This document shows, piece by piece, positions 1-5,951 of a stretch of 5,951 nt of DNA. The notes beneath the pieces are model-generated. The model had not been told where the DNA came from, did no database searches, and saw only the letters and a list, made by a program, of their open reading frames with translations. Location of the stretch: positions 1 through 5,951 of the forward strand of contig CATITW010000138.1 in assembly GCA_949547975.1 (NCBI GenBank), read 5' to 3'. Positions within the stretch are counted from its first letter, which is position 1, and each line of letters opens with the position of its first letter. A program made the position numbers and the translations under genes. Source of the stretch: Cryomorphaceae bacterium. Its GTDB lineage: Bacteria > Bacteroidota > Bacteroidia > Flavobacteriales > Schleiferiaceae.

Positions 1-127
1 ACATCCATTGTCCTATTTGGGTTCGTAAAGTTACTATCGATGTTGGAATAATATCCTGCCCAGGTCCATCAATCCCAGAAATCGCCCCGAGGCCCCCGCA
101 CCACAAATCCCGCATTGCCACATCCCC
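1..127. other. Left-edge region without a recognised gene
   Basis: This stretch precedes the promoter of the first gene. A plus-strand frame is open from base 3 to a TGA at 141-143, and a minus-strand frame is open from an ATG at 115 through the left edge. Neither translation resembles a family I know, and both are too short to judge by composition. It could be the end of a neighbouring gene or plain intergenic DNA. I see no RNA gene, repeat or terminator hairpin in it. Confidence 0.4.
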
Positions 128-155
128 TTGCCACGGCCGCTGAAATGTATATTTG
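128..155 (+). promoter_or_regulatory. Bacteroidota-type promoter of the PLP-enzyme gene
   Basis: TTG at 128-130 is followed by a 17-bp spacer and TATATTTG at 148-155. This fits the known Bacteroidota primary-sigma promoter (a -33 TTG and a -7 TAnnTTTG) at every specified position. The -7 box ends three bases before the ATG at 159, so the predicted transcription start falls at or within a few bases of the start codon. That implies a leaderless or nearly leaderless mRNA. The match is seen directly; the start point is inferred. Confidence 0.6.
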
Positions 156-158
156 CGT

Positions 159-1019
159 ATGGACAAACTCCCCGGACCGACGCCGTTAGAAACGGTCACT
201 TTTGAAGGACGCACGTTCCGAATCAAGCGCGATGACCTTATTCATCCGGTGATTTGCGGCAACAAGTGGCGCAAACTTCAGGGCTGGCGTCCGTCCATTG
301 AAGACTCCTCCGAGGTCATCTCTTTCGGCGGAGCACACAGCAACCACTTACCCGCCCTAGCCTGTGTACTGTCAGAAATGAAGCGTCCCGGAAGATTTTT
401 CATCCGAGGTGAAGAGTTGAACGCTCAAAGCAGCCCTTCGTTGCGCTATTGCGCCTCACTCGGAATGCAGCTGACCTTTATTTCCCGCGCGACCTACAAG
501 AATTTACGTGCGGAAGATTGGTCTTTGTCGCTACTTCCAGAGGTCGAAACAAAGTCGGACGCGCTCGCTATTCCAGAAGGGGGCTTCGGAGTGGAAGTGC
601 TCTCAGGTTGCGCGCACATTTGGGCGGAGCTTCGGCAGGAGCAGATCGATCATCTTATTCTGCCGTCCGGAACGGGTGCAACAGCCTTAGGTGTATTGAA
701 TGCCATGCCCGAGGGGGCTTCCACCGAACTTCATGTGGTCAGTGCGGTAAAGGGGGCCAAACGCGAAAGGGAGCGAATTTTAACAGCGGCAACCCAGCGC
801 AACATTCGCTGTATTTTCGAGGACGATCCGCACGGCGGATTTGGCCGGATTCCGGAAAAAATTGGTCAAATCACCACAAGATTTACCCAGCAAACGGGCA
901 TACCGCTCAATAGGAATTACACCCCAAAAGCGCTCGAATATTTACTTCGAACAGATCTTTCAGGAACCGTGGTATTGCTCCACACCGGTGGATTCAACCT
1001 CAGTGGCGACTTCGAATAA
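159..1019 (+). CDS. PLP-dependent deaminase, ACC deaminase / D-cysteine desulfhydrase family
   Basis: A fold-type II PLP enzyme of 286 residues, somewhat shorter than the usual 300-340 of the family. The N-terminal PTPLE and the RDDL segment (24-27) lead into GNKWRKL, where K36 should form the Schiff base with PLP. S61-N62-H63 matches the SNH cofactor or substrate motif, PSGTGATALG (169-178) the phosphate-binding loop, and HTGG (275-278) the C-terminal cofactor contact. True ACC deaminases carry Glu in the YEGK motif and Leu in HLGG; here both are Thr (T255 in YTPK, T276 in HTGG). That favours a D-cysteine desulfhydrase-like or other D-amino-acid activity over ACC deamination. A TTG at 153 would add two residues but lies inside the -7 promoter box, so the ATG at 159 is preferred. 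No Shine-Dalgarno sequence is visible. The gene stands alone on its strand and converges on kmo. The family is secure; the substrate is not. Confidence 0.88.
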   Translation: MDKLPGPTPLETVTFEGRTFRIKRDDLIHPVICGNKWRKLQGWRPSIEDSSEVISFGGAHSNHLPALACVLSEMKRPGRFFIRGEELNAQSSPSLRYCASLGMQLTFISRATYKNLRAEDWSLSLLPEVETKSDALAIPEGGFGVEVLSGCAHIWAELRQEQIDHLILPSGTGATALGVLNAMPEGASTELHVVSAVKGAKRERERILTAATQRNIRCIFEDDPHGGFGRIPEKIGQITTRFTQQTGIPLNRNYTPKALEYLLRTDLSGTVVLLHTGGFNLSGDFE

Positions 1020-1030
1020 CGGATCCGTTA
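1017..1030. repeat. 14-bp perfect palindrome spanning two convergent stop codons
   Basis: TAACGGATCCGTTA is its own reverse complement. It consists of the TAA of the PLP-enzyme gene, an 8-bp spacer CGGATCCG, and the TAA of kmo read on the other strand. As RNA it could form only a 5-bp stem with a GATC loop and has no U-tract, so it is not a convincing intrinsic terminator. It is the whole intergenic space between the two genes, so each transcript probably ends inside or beyond the opposite gene. Confidence 0.7.
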
Positions 1031-2359
1031 CAGTCGCTGAAGAATCATCTCTTCCACCTCTTTGCTGTCCCAGCGGGCTTCGATGTTCTCGAGGGCTAAA
1101 ATATCGGCCATGATCTCATCGTGTCGCTCTCCCTGGGCCATCGCTTCATGGTAAGGAATGTTCGTGAATTTCACCAAAGAGTACAGCGGCGTCCATTGAT
1201 CCGGATGGTTCTTTTGCACGTTGCGTTCGATCTTTTTACGCAATTGGAACGCAGGGTCGGCCACAAGGTCACGCATCTCGATAAAGTTGCGCAAGCTGAG
1301 GTCTACCAAGGCATTTCCTGCAGGCTCACGAAGCTCTGTGTATCTGTTCAAAACCAATTTCATATCGCTATCCCCGTGCTCATCCAACAGTTCCAAGAAC
1401 ACGCGAACGTCTTCCAGCGAGCCGTTCATCCCTTCGCCGTAGAACGGCACCGTGGCGTGTGCTGCATCACCGATCAGCATCGTATTGCTGCCCCAGTGGT
1501 ACGGATGGCAACGAATGCAGGCCAGGGCAGAAGTCGGGTTGTTTTCCCACTGCTCCTCAAGATTCGGGATGAGCGGGATGGCATCTTTGAAGTATTTTTC
1601 GAAATAGCGCAATCCATCTTTCCCAGTGGTGAGCTGGTCTAAACCATATTCGCCAGTGAACGGTGCAAAAACGGTTCCTGTAAATCCATGATCCGTATTG
1701 GCCAGCCCCATCAGCATGAACTCGCGACGTGGCCAGATGTGCAGGGCGTCGATATTGAGCTGTGGTGCACCGTCTTCACCCGCTGGAATATGAACTTCCT
1801 TGTAGCCGCTGTCGATGAAATTCTGAGAAAAATTAAAACGCGGTTTGCCCATAAGCGTACGACGAACTGCTGATCCAGCACCATCTGCGCCCACAATCAA
1901 ATCGCCGGTAACATGCACCGATGCTCCGTGATGACTTAAATGAACATTGCCCGATTCAGTATCGATGCGCTCACAAATGTGGTCAAAGTGAATGCGTACG
2001 TTCGTTTGCGCTTCCGCAAGATTGAGCAACGTCTCGTTGAGCTCACTTCTTGAAATACTGTGTATCGCTTGCCCATCGATGCTGTAAGGAAAGAAGGTCT
2101 CATTGCCCTCTAAATCATGAATTTGACGGCCGTGTGCAGGAACCACAATCTTACGAATCTCTTCCTCAATACCTGCATATTTAAAGGCCGTCCATCCGCG
2201 GTGACTTACCACGAGGTTGATCGAGCGTCCGCTGCCGTATGCCGCTTTTCTGGGGTCCGGGCGTTTCTCGAACACCTCGACCGAATAGCCCTTTTTTCCT
2301 AATGCATAGGCCATGTATGACCCTGCTAATCCTGCGCCAATTAATACAATATGCTTCAT
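1028..2359 (-). CDS. kmo: Kynurenine 3-monooxygenase
   Basis: An FAD-dependent aromatic hydroxylase (EC 1.14.13.9) that converts L-kynurenine to 3-hydroxykynurenine using NAD(P)H and O2. The 443 residues open with the Rossmann motif GAGLAG (8-13), then GRSINLVVSHRG (44-55), typical of this enzyme. The second FAD signature GADGAG is at 157-162 and the FAD ribityl motif GDAAHATVP at 297-305. R78 and Y92 align with the Arg-Tyr pair that binds the kynurenine carboxylate, and NFIEMRD (358-364) matches the C-terminal substrate-site Asn/Glu motif. There is no C-terminal membrane anchor like that of the mitochondrial enzyme, so it should be cytosolic. The usual PFxGQGMN reads PFYGEGMN here, with E309 in place of Gln. 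It is the last gene of its operon, 10 bp after kynU, with no Shine-Dalgarno sequence. Its product is the substrate for KynU. Confidence 0.95.
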   Translation of the reverse strand: MKHIVLIGAGLAGSYMAYALGKKGYSVEVFEKRPDPRKAAYGSGRSINLVVSHRGWTAFKYAGIEEEIRKIVVPAHGRQIHDLEGNETFFPYSIDGQAIHSISRSELNETLLNLAEAQTNVRIHFDHICERIDTESGNVHLSHHGASVHVTGDLIVGADGAGSAVRRTLMGKPRFNFSQNFIDSGYKEVHIPAGEDGAPQLNIDALHIWPRREFMLMGLANTDHGFTGTVFAPFTGEYGLDQLTTGKDGLRYFEKYFKDAIPLIPNLEEQWENNPTSALACIRCHPYHWGSNTMLIGDAAHATVPFYGEGMNGSLEDVRVFLELLDEHGDSDMKLVLNRYTELREPAGNALVDLSLRNFIEMRDLVADPAFQLRKKIERNVQKNHPDQWTPLYSLVKFTNIPYHEAMAQGERHDEIMADILALENIEARWDSKEVEEMILQRL

Positions 2360-2369
2360 AGGAGATTGC

Positions 2370-3638
2370 TTAGTGGTTCTGTAAGTAATTCAATAAAATC
2401 TCGCCAAACCCGCGAATATCTTCGAACGAATTGTACAAAGGAACGGGCGCCATGCGAATCACATTCGGTTCGCGCCAGTCAGTAATCACACCTTGTTCCA
2501 TCAAATAATCAAACAACGGACGACCGTAGCCGTGTACATGCACTGAAATCTGAGCACCACGCGCTTCCATCGGAGTGATGATCTCTAGTGATTTTCCTGA
2601 AACTGCTGCCACATGATCAAGCACTTCCTGCAAATAAGCCGTCAATGCAGTACTCTTCGTTCGAAGCGCCTGACCACCGGCACGATCCACAAGATCCAAG
2701 CTTGCACGTATCGGTGCCATTGCCATCACAGGTACGTTCGAAAGCTGCCAAGCCTCCGCCGTAGGAATGGGCACAAAAGTCTCGGGCATCTCGAACCGCG
2801 TAGCCTTCTCGTGTCCCCACCAACCTTCAAAACGAGGAATATCGCTGAGTCCATGGTGGCGTTCATGTACAAAGTAACCGGCCGTTGCACCGGGACCTGA
2901 ATTCAAATATTTGTAGTGGCACCAAGCTGCAAAATCTACATTCCATTCGTGCAGCTTTAGCTCCACATTTCCTGCTGCATGGGCTAAATCCCAACCCACA
3001 ATGATGCCTTTAGCCTGCGCATAGGCGGTCAATTCTTCCATAGCCATGACCTGGCCGGTATAGTAGTTCACCCCACCGATCATCATCATCGCAATCTCGT
3101 CGCTGTGAGCGTCGATCGCTGCTTTAAAATCTTCGGTATGAATGTGGTGTTCGCCGTCGCGCGGTCCAACCTCCACGAGGTGTTCCTGAGGATCTAAACC
3201 GTGAAAACGTAGCTGTGACGCAAGCGCATACTGGTCCGACGGAAAAGCCTTTGCCTCGCATAAAATTTTGGTGCGCTTGCCTTGTGGGCGGAAAAAGCTC
3301 ACCATCAAAAGGTGCAGGTTATTCGTAAGGGTGCCCATCACGACCACTTCTTCAGGTTTTGCACCCACTACTTTAGAGAGACTTTCAGAGAAAAATTCGT
3401 GGTACGGCATCCAGGGGCGGCGGGCATGAAAATGTCCTTCTACTCCCCAATTTTTCCAGTCCTCCAATTCTTCATTCAAGTACGACTGAGCGCCTTTGGG
3501 CATCAACCCCAGAGAGTTTCCCGTAAAGTACAAGGTCTGTTTGCCGTCGATGACTGGAATGTGGAATTCGCTTCGGAATTCACTCAGCGGATCTGCTTGA
3601 TCGAGCTGCTTCGCATGGTCTCTAGAGAGTACGTTCAT
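2370..3638 (-). CDS. kynU: Kynureninase
   Basis: A PLP-dependent hydrolase (EC 3.7.1.3) that splits 3-hydroxykynurenine, or kynurenine, into 3-hydroxyanthranilate (or anthranilate) and alanine. Its 422 residues match the usual bacterial length of about 415. The N-terminal GNSLGLMP (40-47), TLTNNLHL (103-110), the cofactor-contacting FPSDQY (132-137), GWDLAHAAGN with D217 facing the pyridine nitrogen, and WCHYKYLNSGPG with K243 as the Schiff-base lysine are all in the expected order. RGAQISV (360-366) fits the C-terminal domain. The gene lies 22 bp after the UbiA-like gene and 10 bp before kmo, so it is most likely cotranscribed with both. Pairing with kmo suggests 3-hydroxykynurenine as the physiological substrate, hence NAD synthesis rather than the anthranilate branch; that is inference. 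The 22-bp gap has no purine-rich Shine-Dalgarno sequence. Confidence 0.96.
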   Translation of the reverse strand: MNVLSRDHAKQLDQADPLSEFRSEFHIPVIDGKQTLYFTGNSLGLMPKGAQSYLNEELEDWKNWGVEGHFHARRPWMPYHEFFSESLSKVVGAKPEEVVVMGTLTNNLHLLMVSFFRPQGKRTKILCEAKAFPSDQYALASQLRFHGLDPQEHLVEVGPRDGEHHIHTEDFKAAIDAHSDEIAMMMIGGVNYYTGQVMAMEELTAYAQAKGIIVGWDLAHAAGNVELKLHEWNVDFAAWCHYKYLNSGPGATAGYFVHERHHGLSDIPRFEGWWGHEKATRFEMPETFVPIPTAEAWQLSNVPVMAMAPIRASLDLVDRAGGQALRTKSTALTAYLQEVLDHVAAVSGKSLEIITPMEARGAQISVHVHGYGRPLFDYLMEQGVITDWREPNVIRMAPVPLYNSFEDIRGFGEILLNYLQNH

Positions 3639-3660
3639 GGTGCTGTGTTGTTTTGGGATG

Positions 3661-4509
3661 CTAAAGGTAGGGCATAAGCCAAACGAGACCTAAAAGTATC
3701 CATGGGAGCCCTTCGATCAGCAAGCTGTAATACAAGTCGCCGAATCGCGGGTGAGCAATAATGATGATGGTGGCAAAAAAGACAAAAGTGAGCAACGTAG
3801 GCAGCGGTGTGAGTCCAAACGCTGCCACAAGCACTAAGAAGCTCAGCCACAACAGCGCGTGTGCAATGAAAATACTGTTTCTCGGCCCTACGATGTGCGG
3901 TAGGGTTTTAATGGCGCTGCTGTCGATGGTCGAATCGCGCACGTCAAAAGGAATGGTCAGCGCCGCGGTCCACAAAAAGCGCTCTAAAAATGGAAATATG
4001 GGGGATTGACCGGCAAGGTACGCCGGGATAAAAGCAGTCGTAAAGGCCCAAGTAAATGCAATCAAAAACAGTTTGAGACCCGGAACGGACCGAAGGCCGC
4101 CGCCGCGCTTTTTGAGCAAGAAAGGAAGGGGATAAAGCACTGCAATACCGGCTGCAAATAGGTACAATCCGACAAGATTTACAGAAAATAATCGCACTAT
4201 TTCAAACAACGCAATACCCGCTCCGAGCACCATGCTCATCCAGCTGATTTTCGGCATGCGCTTGCGCCAAGTGGTGATTTTCGAGGAAGAATCGACGTCA
4301 GAAGGACCTTCAAAGAATCGCGCAAAGCCATAGATGACAAGGGTTCCCGAGGCGTTGAGTACAGCAAGCGATGGGGCAGTGATCTCCAGGAGAATTTCGG
4401 TGACTCGGGTGAGCGCAAAGACGGCACCGGCCACCCAAAAATTGGCATATACCATCAGGCGAACTAGCCCGAGCACAGTGTTAATAAAAGGGTTGAAACT
4501 TCTCTCCAT
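3661..4509 (-). CDS. UbiA-like polytopic membrane protein, first Asp motif degenerate
   Basis: A 282-residue, very hydrophobic protein with about eight or nine membrane segments (roughly 12-34, 38-63, 89-109, 111-131, 145-165, 172-188, 213-232, 236-252 and 262-281). The loop at 186-207 reads IPFDVRD followed by STID and KTLPHIVG. This matches the second aspartate motif of UbiA prenyltransferases (D189, D192, D196), which normally helps bind the prenyl diphosphate through Mg2+. The RSVPGLKLFLIAFTWA stretch (140-155) also fits the family. The first motif, usually NDxxDxxxD after the second helix, is not recognisable: the position holds YGFARFFEG, with only D71 and D73 nearby. A canonical MenA-type quinone enzyme is therefore unlikely. 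It is the first gene of the operon with kynU and kmo. GGAGA directly abuts the ATG, too close for a normal Shine-Dalgarno sequence. Family membership is an inference from motifs; the substrate is unknown. Confidence 0.7.
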   Translation of the reverse strand: MERSFNPFINTVLGLVRLMVYANFWVAGAVFALTRVTEILLEITAPSLAVLNASGTLVIYGFARFFEGPSDVDSSSKITTWRKRMPKISWMSMVLGAGIALFEIVRLFSVNLVGLYLFAAGIAVLYPLPFLLKKRGGGLRSVPGLKLFLIAFTWAFTTAFIPAYLAGQSPIFPFLERFLWTAALTIPFDVRDSTIDSSAIKTLPHIVGPRNSIFIAHALLWLSFLVLVAAFGLTPLPTLLTFVFFATIIIIAHPRFGDLYYSLLIEGLPWILLGLVWLMPYL

Positions 4510-4519
4510 TCTCCGGTGT

Positions 4520-4527
4520 TAAAAATA
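4520..4527 (-). promoter_or_regulatory. Candidate -7 box for the UbiA-like/kynU/kmo operon
   Basis: On the minus strand this reads TATTTTTA, five of six specified bases of TAnnTTTG, preceded by ATG. It ends 10 bases before the start codon at 4509, implying a leader of only a few bases. No TTG lies at the right distance upstream: the nearest is 12 bp away, too close. It is supported by position and by mirror symmetry with the gcvP box rather than by a full consensus. Confidence 0.35.
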
Positions 4528-4557
4528 CATCACATTAGCCAACTCTGATGTAATTTT
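4521..4557. repeat. Imperfect inverted repeat in the divergent promoter region
   Basis: AAAAATACATCA (4521-4532) and TGATGTAATTTT (4546-4557) are reverse complements at 11 of 12 positions, separated by 13 bp. The outer halves of the arms hold the candidate -7 boxes of the two divergent promoters. Predicted transcription starts lie outside the repeat, so it would act as DNA rather than as an RNA hairpin. It could be an operator for a dimeric regulator, or simply two similar promoters back to back. Confidence 0.5.
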
Positions 4558-4558
4558 G
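4551..4558 (+). promoter_or_regulatory. Candidate -7 box of the gcvP promoter
   Basis: TAATTTTG matches the Bacteroidota -7 consensus TAnnTTTG at every specified base. The predicted transcription start is about 4562-4565, giving a leader of under 20 bases before the ATG at 4582. No TTG is found 17-23 bp upstream, so the -33 element is missing or replaced. The leader is too short to hold a glycine riboswitch. Confidence 0.5.
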
Positions 4559-4581
4559 CTGAACTTAAAGAGAATCACACT

Positions 4582-5951
4582 ATGAAGCGCAATTCATTTG
4601 CTTACAGACACATTGGTCCCAAAGCAGTAGATGTTGATCAAATGCTATCTACCATCGGCGTAGATTCGATCGACACGCTCATCGACCAGACAGTACCATC
4701 AGCCATCCGTGCTGACAAGGAGCTGGACCTAGCCCCCGCCATGACCGAAGCTGAATTCGCAACGCACATCGGTGCATTGGGCGAAATGAATAGCGTGTTC
4801 AAAACATATATAGGTATGGGGTACCACCCGACCGTTCTCCCTGGCGTGATTCAGCGCAACATATTGGAGAATCCGGGATGGTATACGGCCTACACGCCGT
4901 ACCAGGCTGAGATTGCTCAAGGGCGTCTTGAAGCGTTGATGAATTACCAGACCATGGTAGTGGATTTGACCGGGATGGAGCTCGCAAACGCCTCTTTGCT
5001 GGATGAAGCGACAGCAGTTGCTGAGGCCATGTCTATGTTCTATGGCGCTATGCCAAGAGCGAAAAAGAAAGCAGGTGCGAATAAGTTCTTCGTGGATCAA
5101 AACACGTTCCCACAGAGTTTAGACTTGTTGAAAACGAGAACTGAGCCGATCGGAGTGGAATTGGTCTTAGGCGATTACCGCGACTTTGAGCCCACATCGG
5201 AATTTTTCGGTGCGCTTGTACAATATCCAAATGCAGACGGTTCTGTTGAGGATTACCGCGCTTTTGGAGCGGCATGTACGGCAGCTGAAGTGCAGCTTGT
5301 TGTTGCCGCAGACATCATGTCGCTCGTGTTGTTAACGCCTCCAGGAGAATGGGGAGCGGATGCAGTCGTCGGTACTACCCAGCGTTTCGGTATTCCGTTA
5401 GGTTACGGTGGGCCACACGCAGCGTTTTTTGCTACGAAAGAATCGTACAAGCGTCACATTCCAGGACGTATCATCGGTCGCACGATCGACACCGACGGTG
5501 CTCCAGCGTTGCGCATGGCATTGCAAACGCGCGAGCAGCACATTAAAAGAGATAAAGCCACTTCTAACATCTGTACAGCCCAAGTATTGCTTGCGGTCAT
5601 GGCAGGTGCTTATGGGGTGTACCACGGACCGGAAGGTTTGATGGATATCGCTGAAGCCATTCATACGAAAACCGGTACTTTGAATGAAGCCGTGAAGGGG
5701 ATGGGCTTGGCACAGCACAATGCTGCATTCTTCGATACGTTGAAGATCAGCTTGAAGTTAAGTGACAGCGCGAAATTGAAATCATTAAGCGAAGACGCTG
5801 AGATCAATTTCCGTTACTTCGACGAGAAAACAATCGGTATTTCATTGAACGAAACCACTACCGACGAAGACGTTGCAGAGATCATCGCAGTTCTGGCAGC
5901 AGCGGAACAAGTGGATACCATCGAAATGGGAGATTTGGGCGTTTACATACC
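4582..5951 (+). CDS. gcvP: Glycine dehydrogenase (decarboxylating), P protein of the glycine cleavage system; 3' end outside window
   Basis: The PLP enzyme that decarboxylates glycine and passes the aminomethyl group to the lipoyl arm of H protein (EC 1.4.4.2). The frame is open from ATG 4582 to the edge: 456 complete codons of an expected 950 or so, with no frameshift. RHIGP at 9-13 is the classic N-terminal signature and fixes the start. The window also shows TYIGMGYHPT (75-84), the stretch WYTAYTPYQAEIAQGR (100-115), LANASLLDEATA (134-145), GYGGPHAAFF (274-283) and REQHIKRDKATSNICTAQ (317-334). The length and lack of a stop near residue 450 suggest the single-chain form rather than the split GcvPA/GcvPB type. 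The catalytic PLP lysine lies in the C-terminal half, outside the window. A weak purine run AAAGAG (4567-4572) lies nine bases before the ATG. It is transcribed divergently from the kynurenine operon, with no evident metabolic link. Confidence 0.97.
   Translation, partial: MKRNSFAYRHIGPKAVDVDQMLSTIGVDSIDTLIDQTVPSAIRADKELDLAPAMTEAEFATHIGALGEMNSVFKTYIGMGYHPTVLPGVIQRNILENPGWYTAYTPYQAEIAQGRLEALMNYQTMVVDLTGMELANASLLDEATAVAEAMSMFYGAMPRAKKKAGANKFFVDQNTFPQSLDLLKTRTEPIGVELVLGDYRDFEPTSEFFGALVQYPNADGSVEDYRAFGAACTAAEVQLVVAADIMSLVLLTPPGEWGADAVVGTTQRFGIPLGYGGPHAAFFATKESYKRHIPGRIIGRTIDTDGAPALRMALQTREQHIKRDKATSNICTAQVLLAVMAGAYGVYHGPEGLMDIAEAIHTKTGTLNEAVKGMGLAQHNAAFFDTLKISLKLSDSAKLKSLSEDAEINFRYFDEKTIGISLNETTTDEDVAEIIAVLAAAEQVDTIEMGDLGVYI

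Noticed and set aside
1..115. A minus-strand partial open frame starting at ATG 115 and running off the left edge (38 codons)
   Set aside because: The translation, rich in Gly and Ile, matches nothing I recognise, no -7 box with full consensus precedes it, and the antisense frame stays open into the neighbouring gene. There is too little sequence to support a gene.
3..143. A plus-strand open frame from the left edge to TGA at 141-143, possibly the tail of an upstream gene
   Set aside because: The Pro-, His- and Arg-rich translation does not look like a protein end, and the frame overlaps the -33 promoter element. Not enough evidence.
1121..1642. A 173-codon plus-strand open frame antisense to kmo
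   Set aside because: It lies wholly inside a well-supported kmo gene, its translation resembles no known family, and no promoter or ribosome-binding site precedes it. It is a shadow frame.
3691..3723. A possible internal promoter for kynU on the minus strand: TTG at 3723-3721, 22 bp, then TACTTTTA ending at 3691
   Set aside because: The -7 box misses the final G, lacks the ATG extension seen at the other boxes, and lies in coding sequence of the UbiA-like gene. A match this loose is expected by chance.
4510..4581. A glycine riboswitch upstream of gcvP
   Set aside because: The whole spacer is 72 bp and the predicted leader under 20 bases, far too short for a glycine aptamer.
4729..5100. A 123-codon minus-strand open frame inside gcvP
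   Set aside because: It is antisense to highly conserved P-protein coding sequence and its translation matches no known family. It is a shadow frame.

Overview
The window looks like ordinary chromosomal DNA of a member of the Bacteroidota, probably a Flavobacteriia-like bacterium of moderate GC. Three things point there: AT-rich promoters matching the Bacteroidota -7 consensus TAnnTTTG, weak or absent Shine-Dalgarno sequences, and a glycine decarboxylase whose N-terminus reads like flavobacterial copies. No mobile element, CRISPR array, tRNA or rRNA was seen.

Layout: bases 1-127 hold no convincing gene. A plus-strand gene (159-1019) encodes a small PLP enzyme of the ACC deaminase / D-cysteine desulfhydrase family, with a promoter so close to its ATG that the mRNA is probably leaderless. 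It meets a three-gene minus-strand operon tail to tail, with 8 bp between stop codons. In transcription order that operon is a UbiA-like polytopic membrane protein (4509-3661), kynureninase kynU (3638-2370) and kynurenine 3-monooxygenase kmo (2359-1028), with gaps of 22 and 10 bp. Divergent from it, gcvP (4582 onward) encodes the glycine cleavage P protein and runs off the right edge.

Function: Kmo and KynU catalyse consecutive steps, kynurenine to 3-hydroxykynurenine to 3-hydroxyanthranilate. This is the middle of the tryptophan-to-quinolinate route to NAD. The steps before it (tryptophan dioxygenase, formamidase) and after it (3-hydroxyanthranilate dioxygenase) are not in the window. The UbiA-like protein keeps the second aspartate motif of the family but not a recognisable first one, and its role beside the kynurenine genes is unknown.

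The most notable non-coding signal is the 72-bp divergent spacer at 4510-4581. A near-perfect 12-bp inverted repeat there holds the candidate -7 boxes of both promoters. All three candidate promoters in the window share ATG directly before the TAnnTTT box. I found no clearly new biological system; the UbiA-like protein and the symmetric divergent promoter are the best leads.
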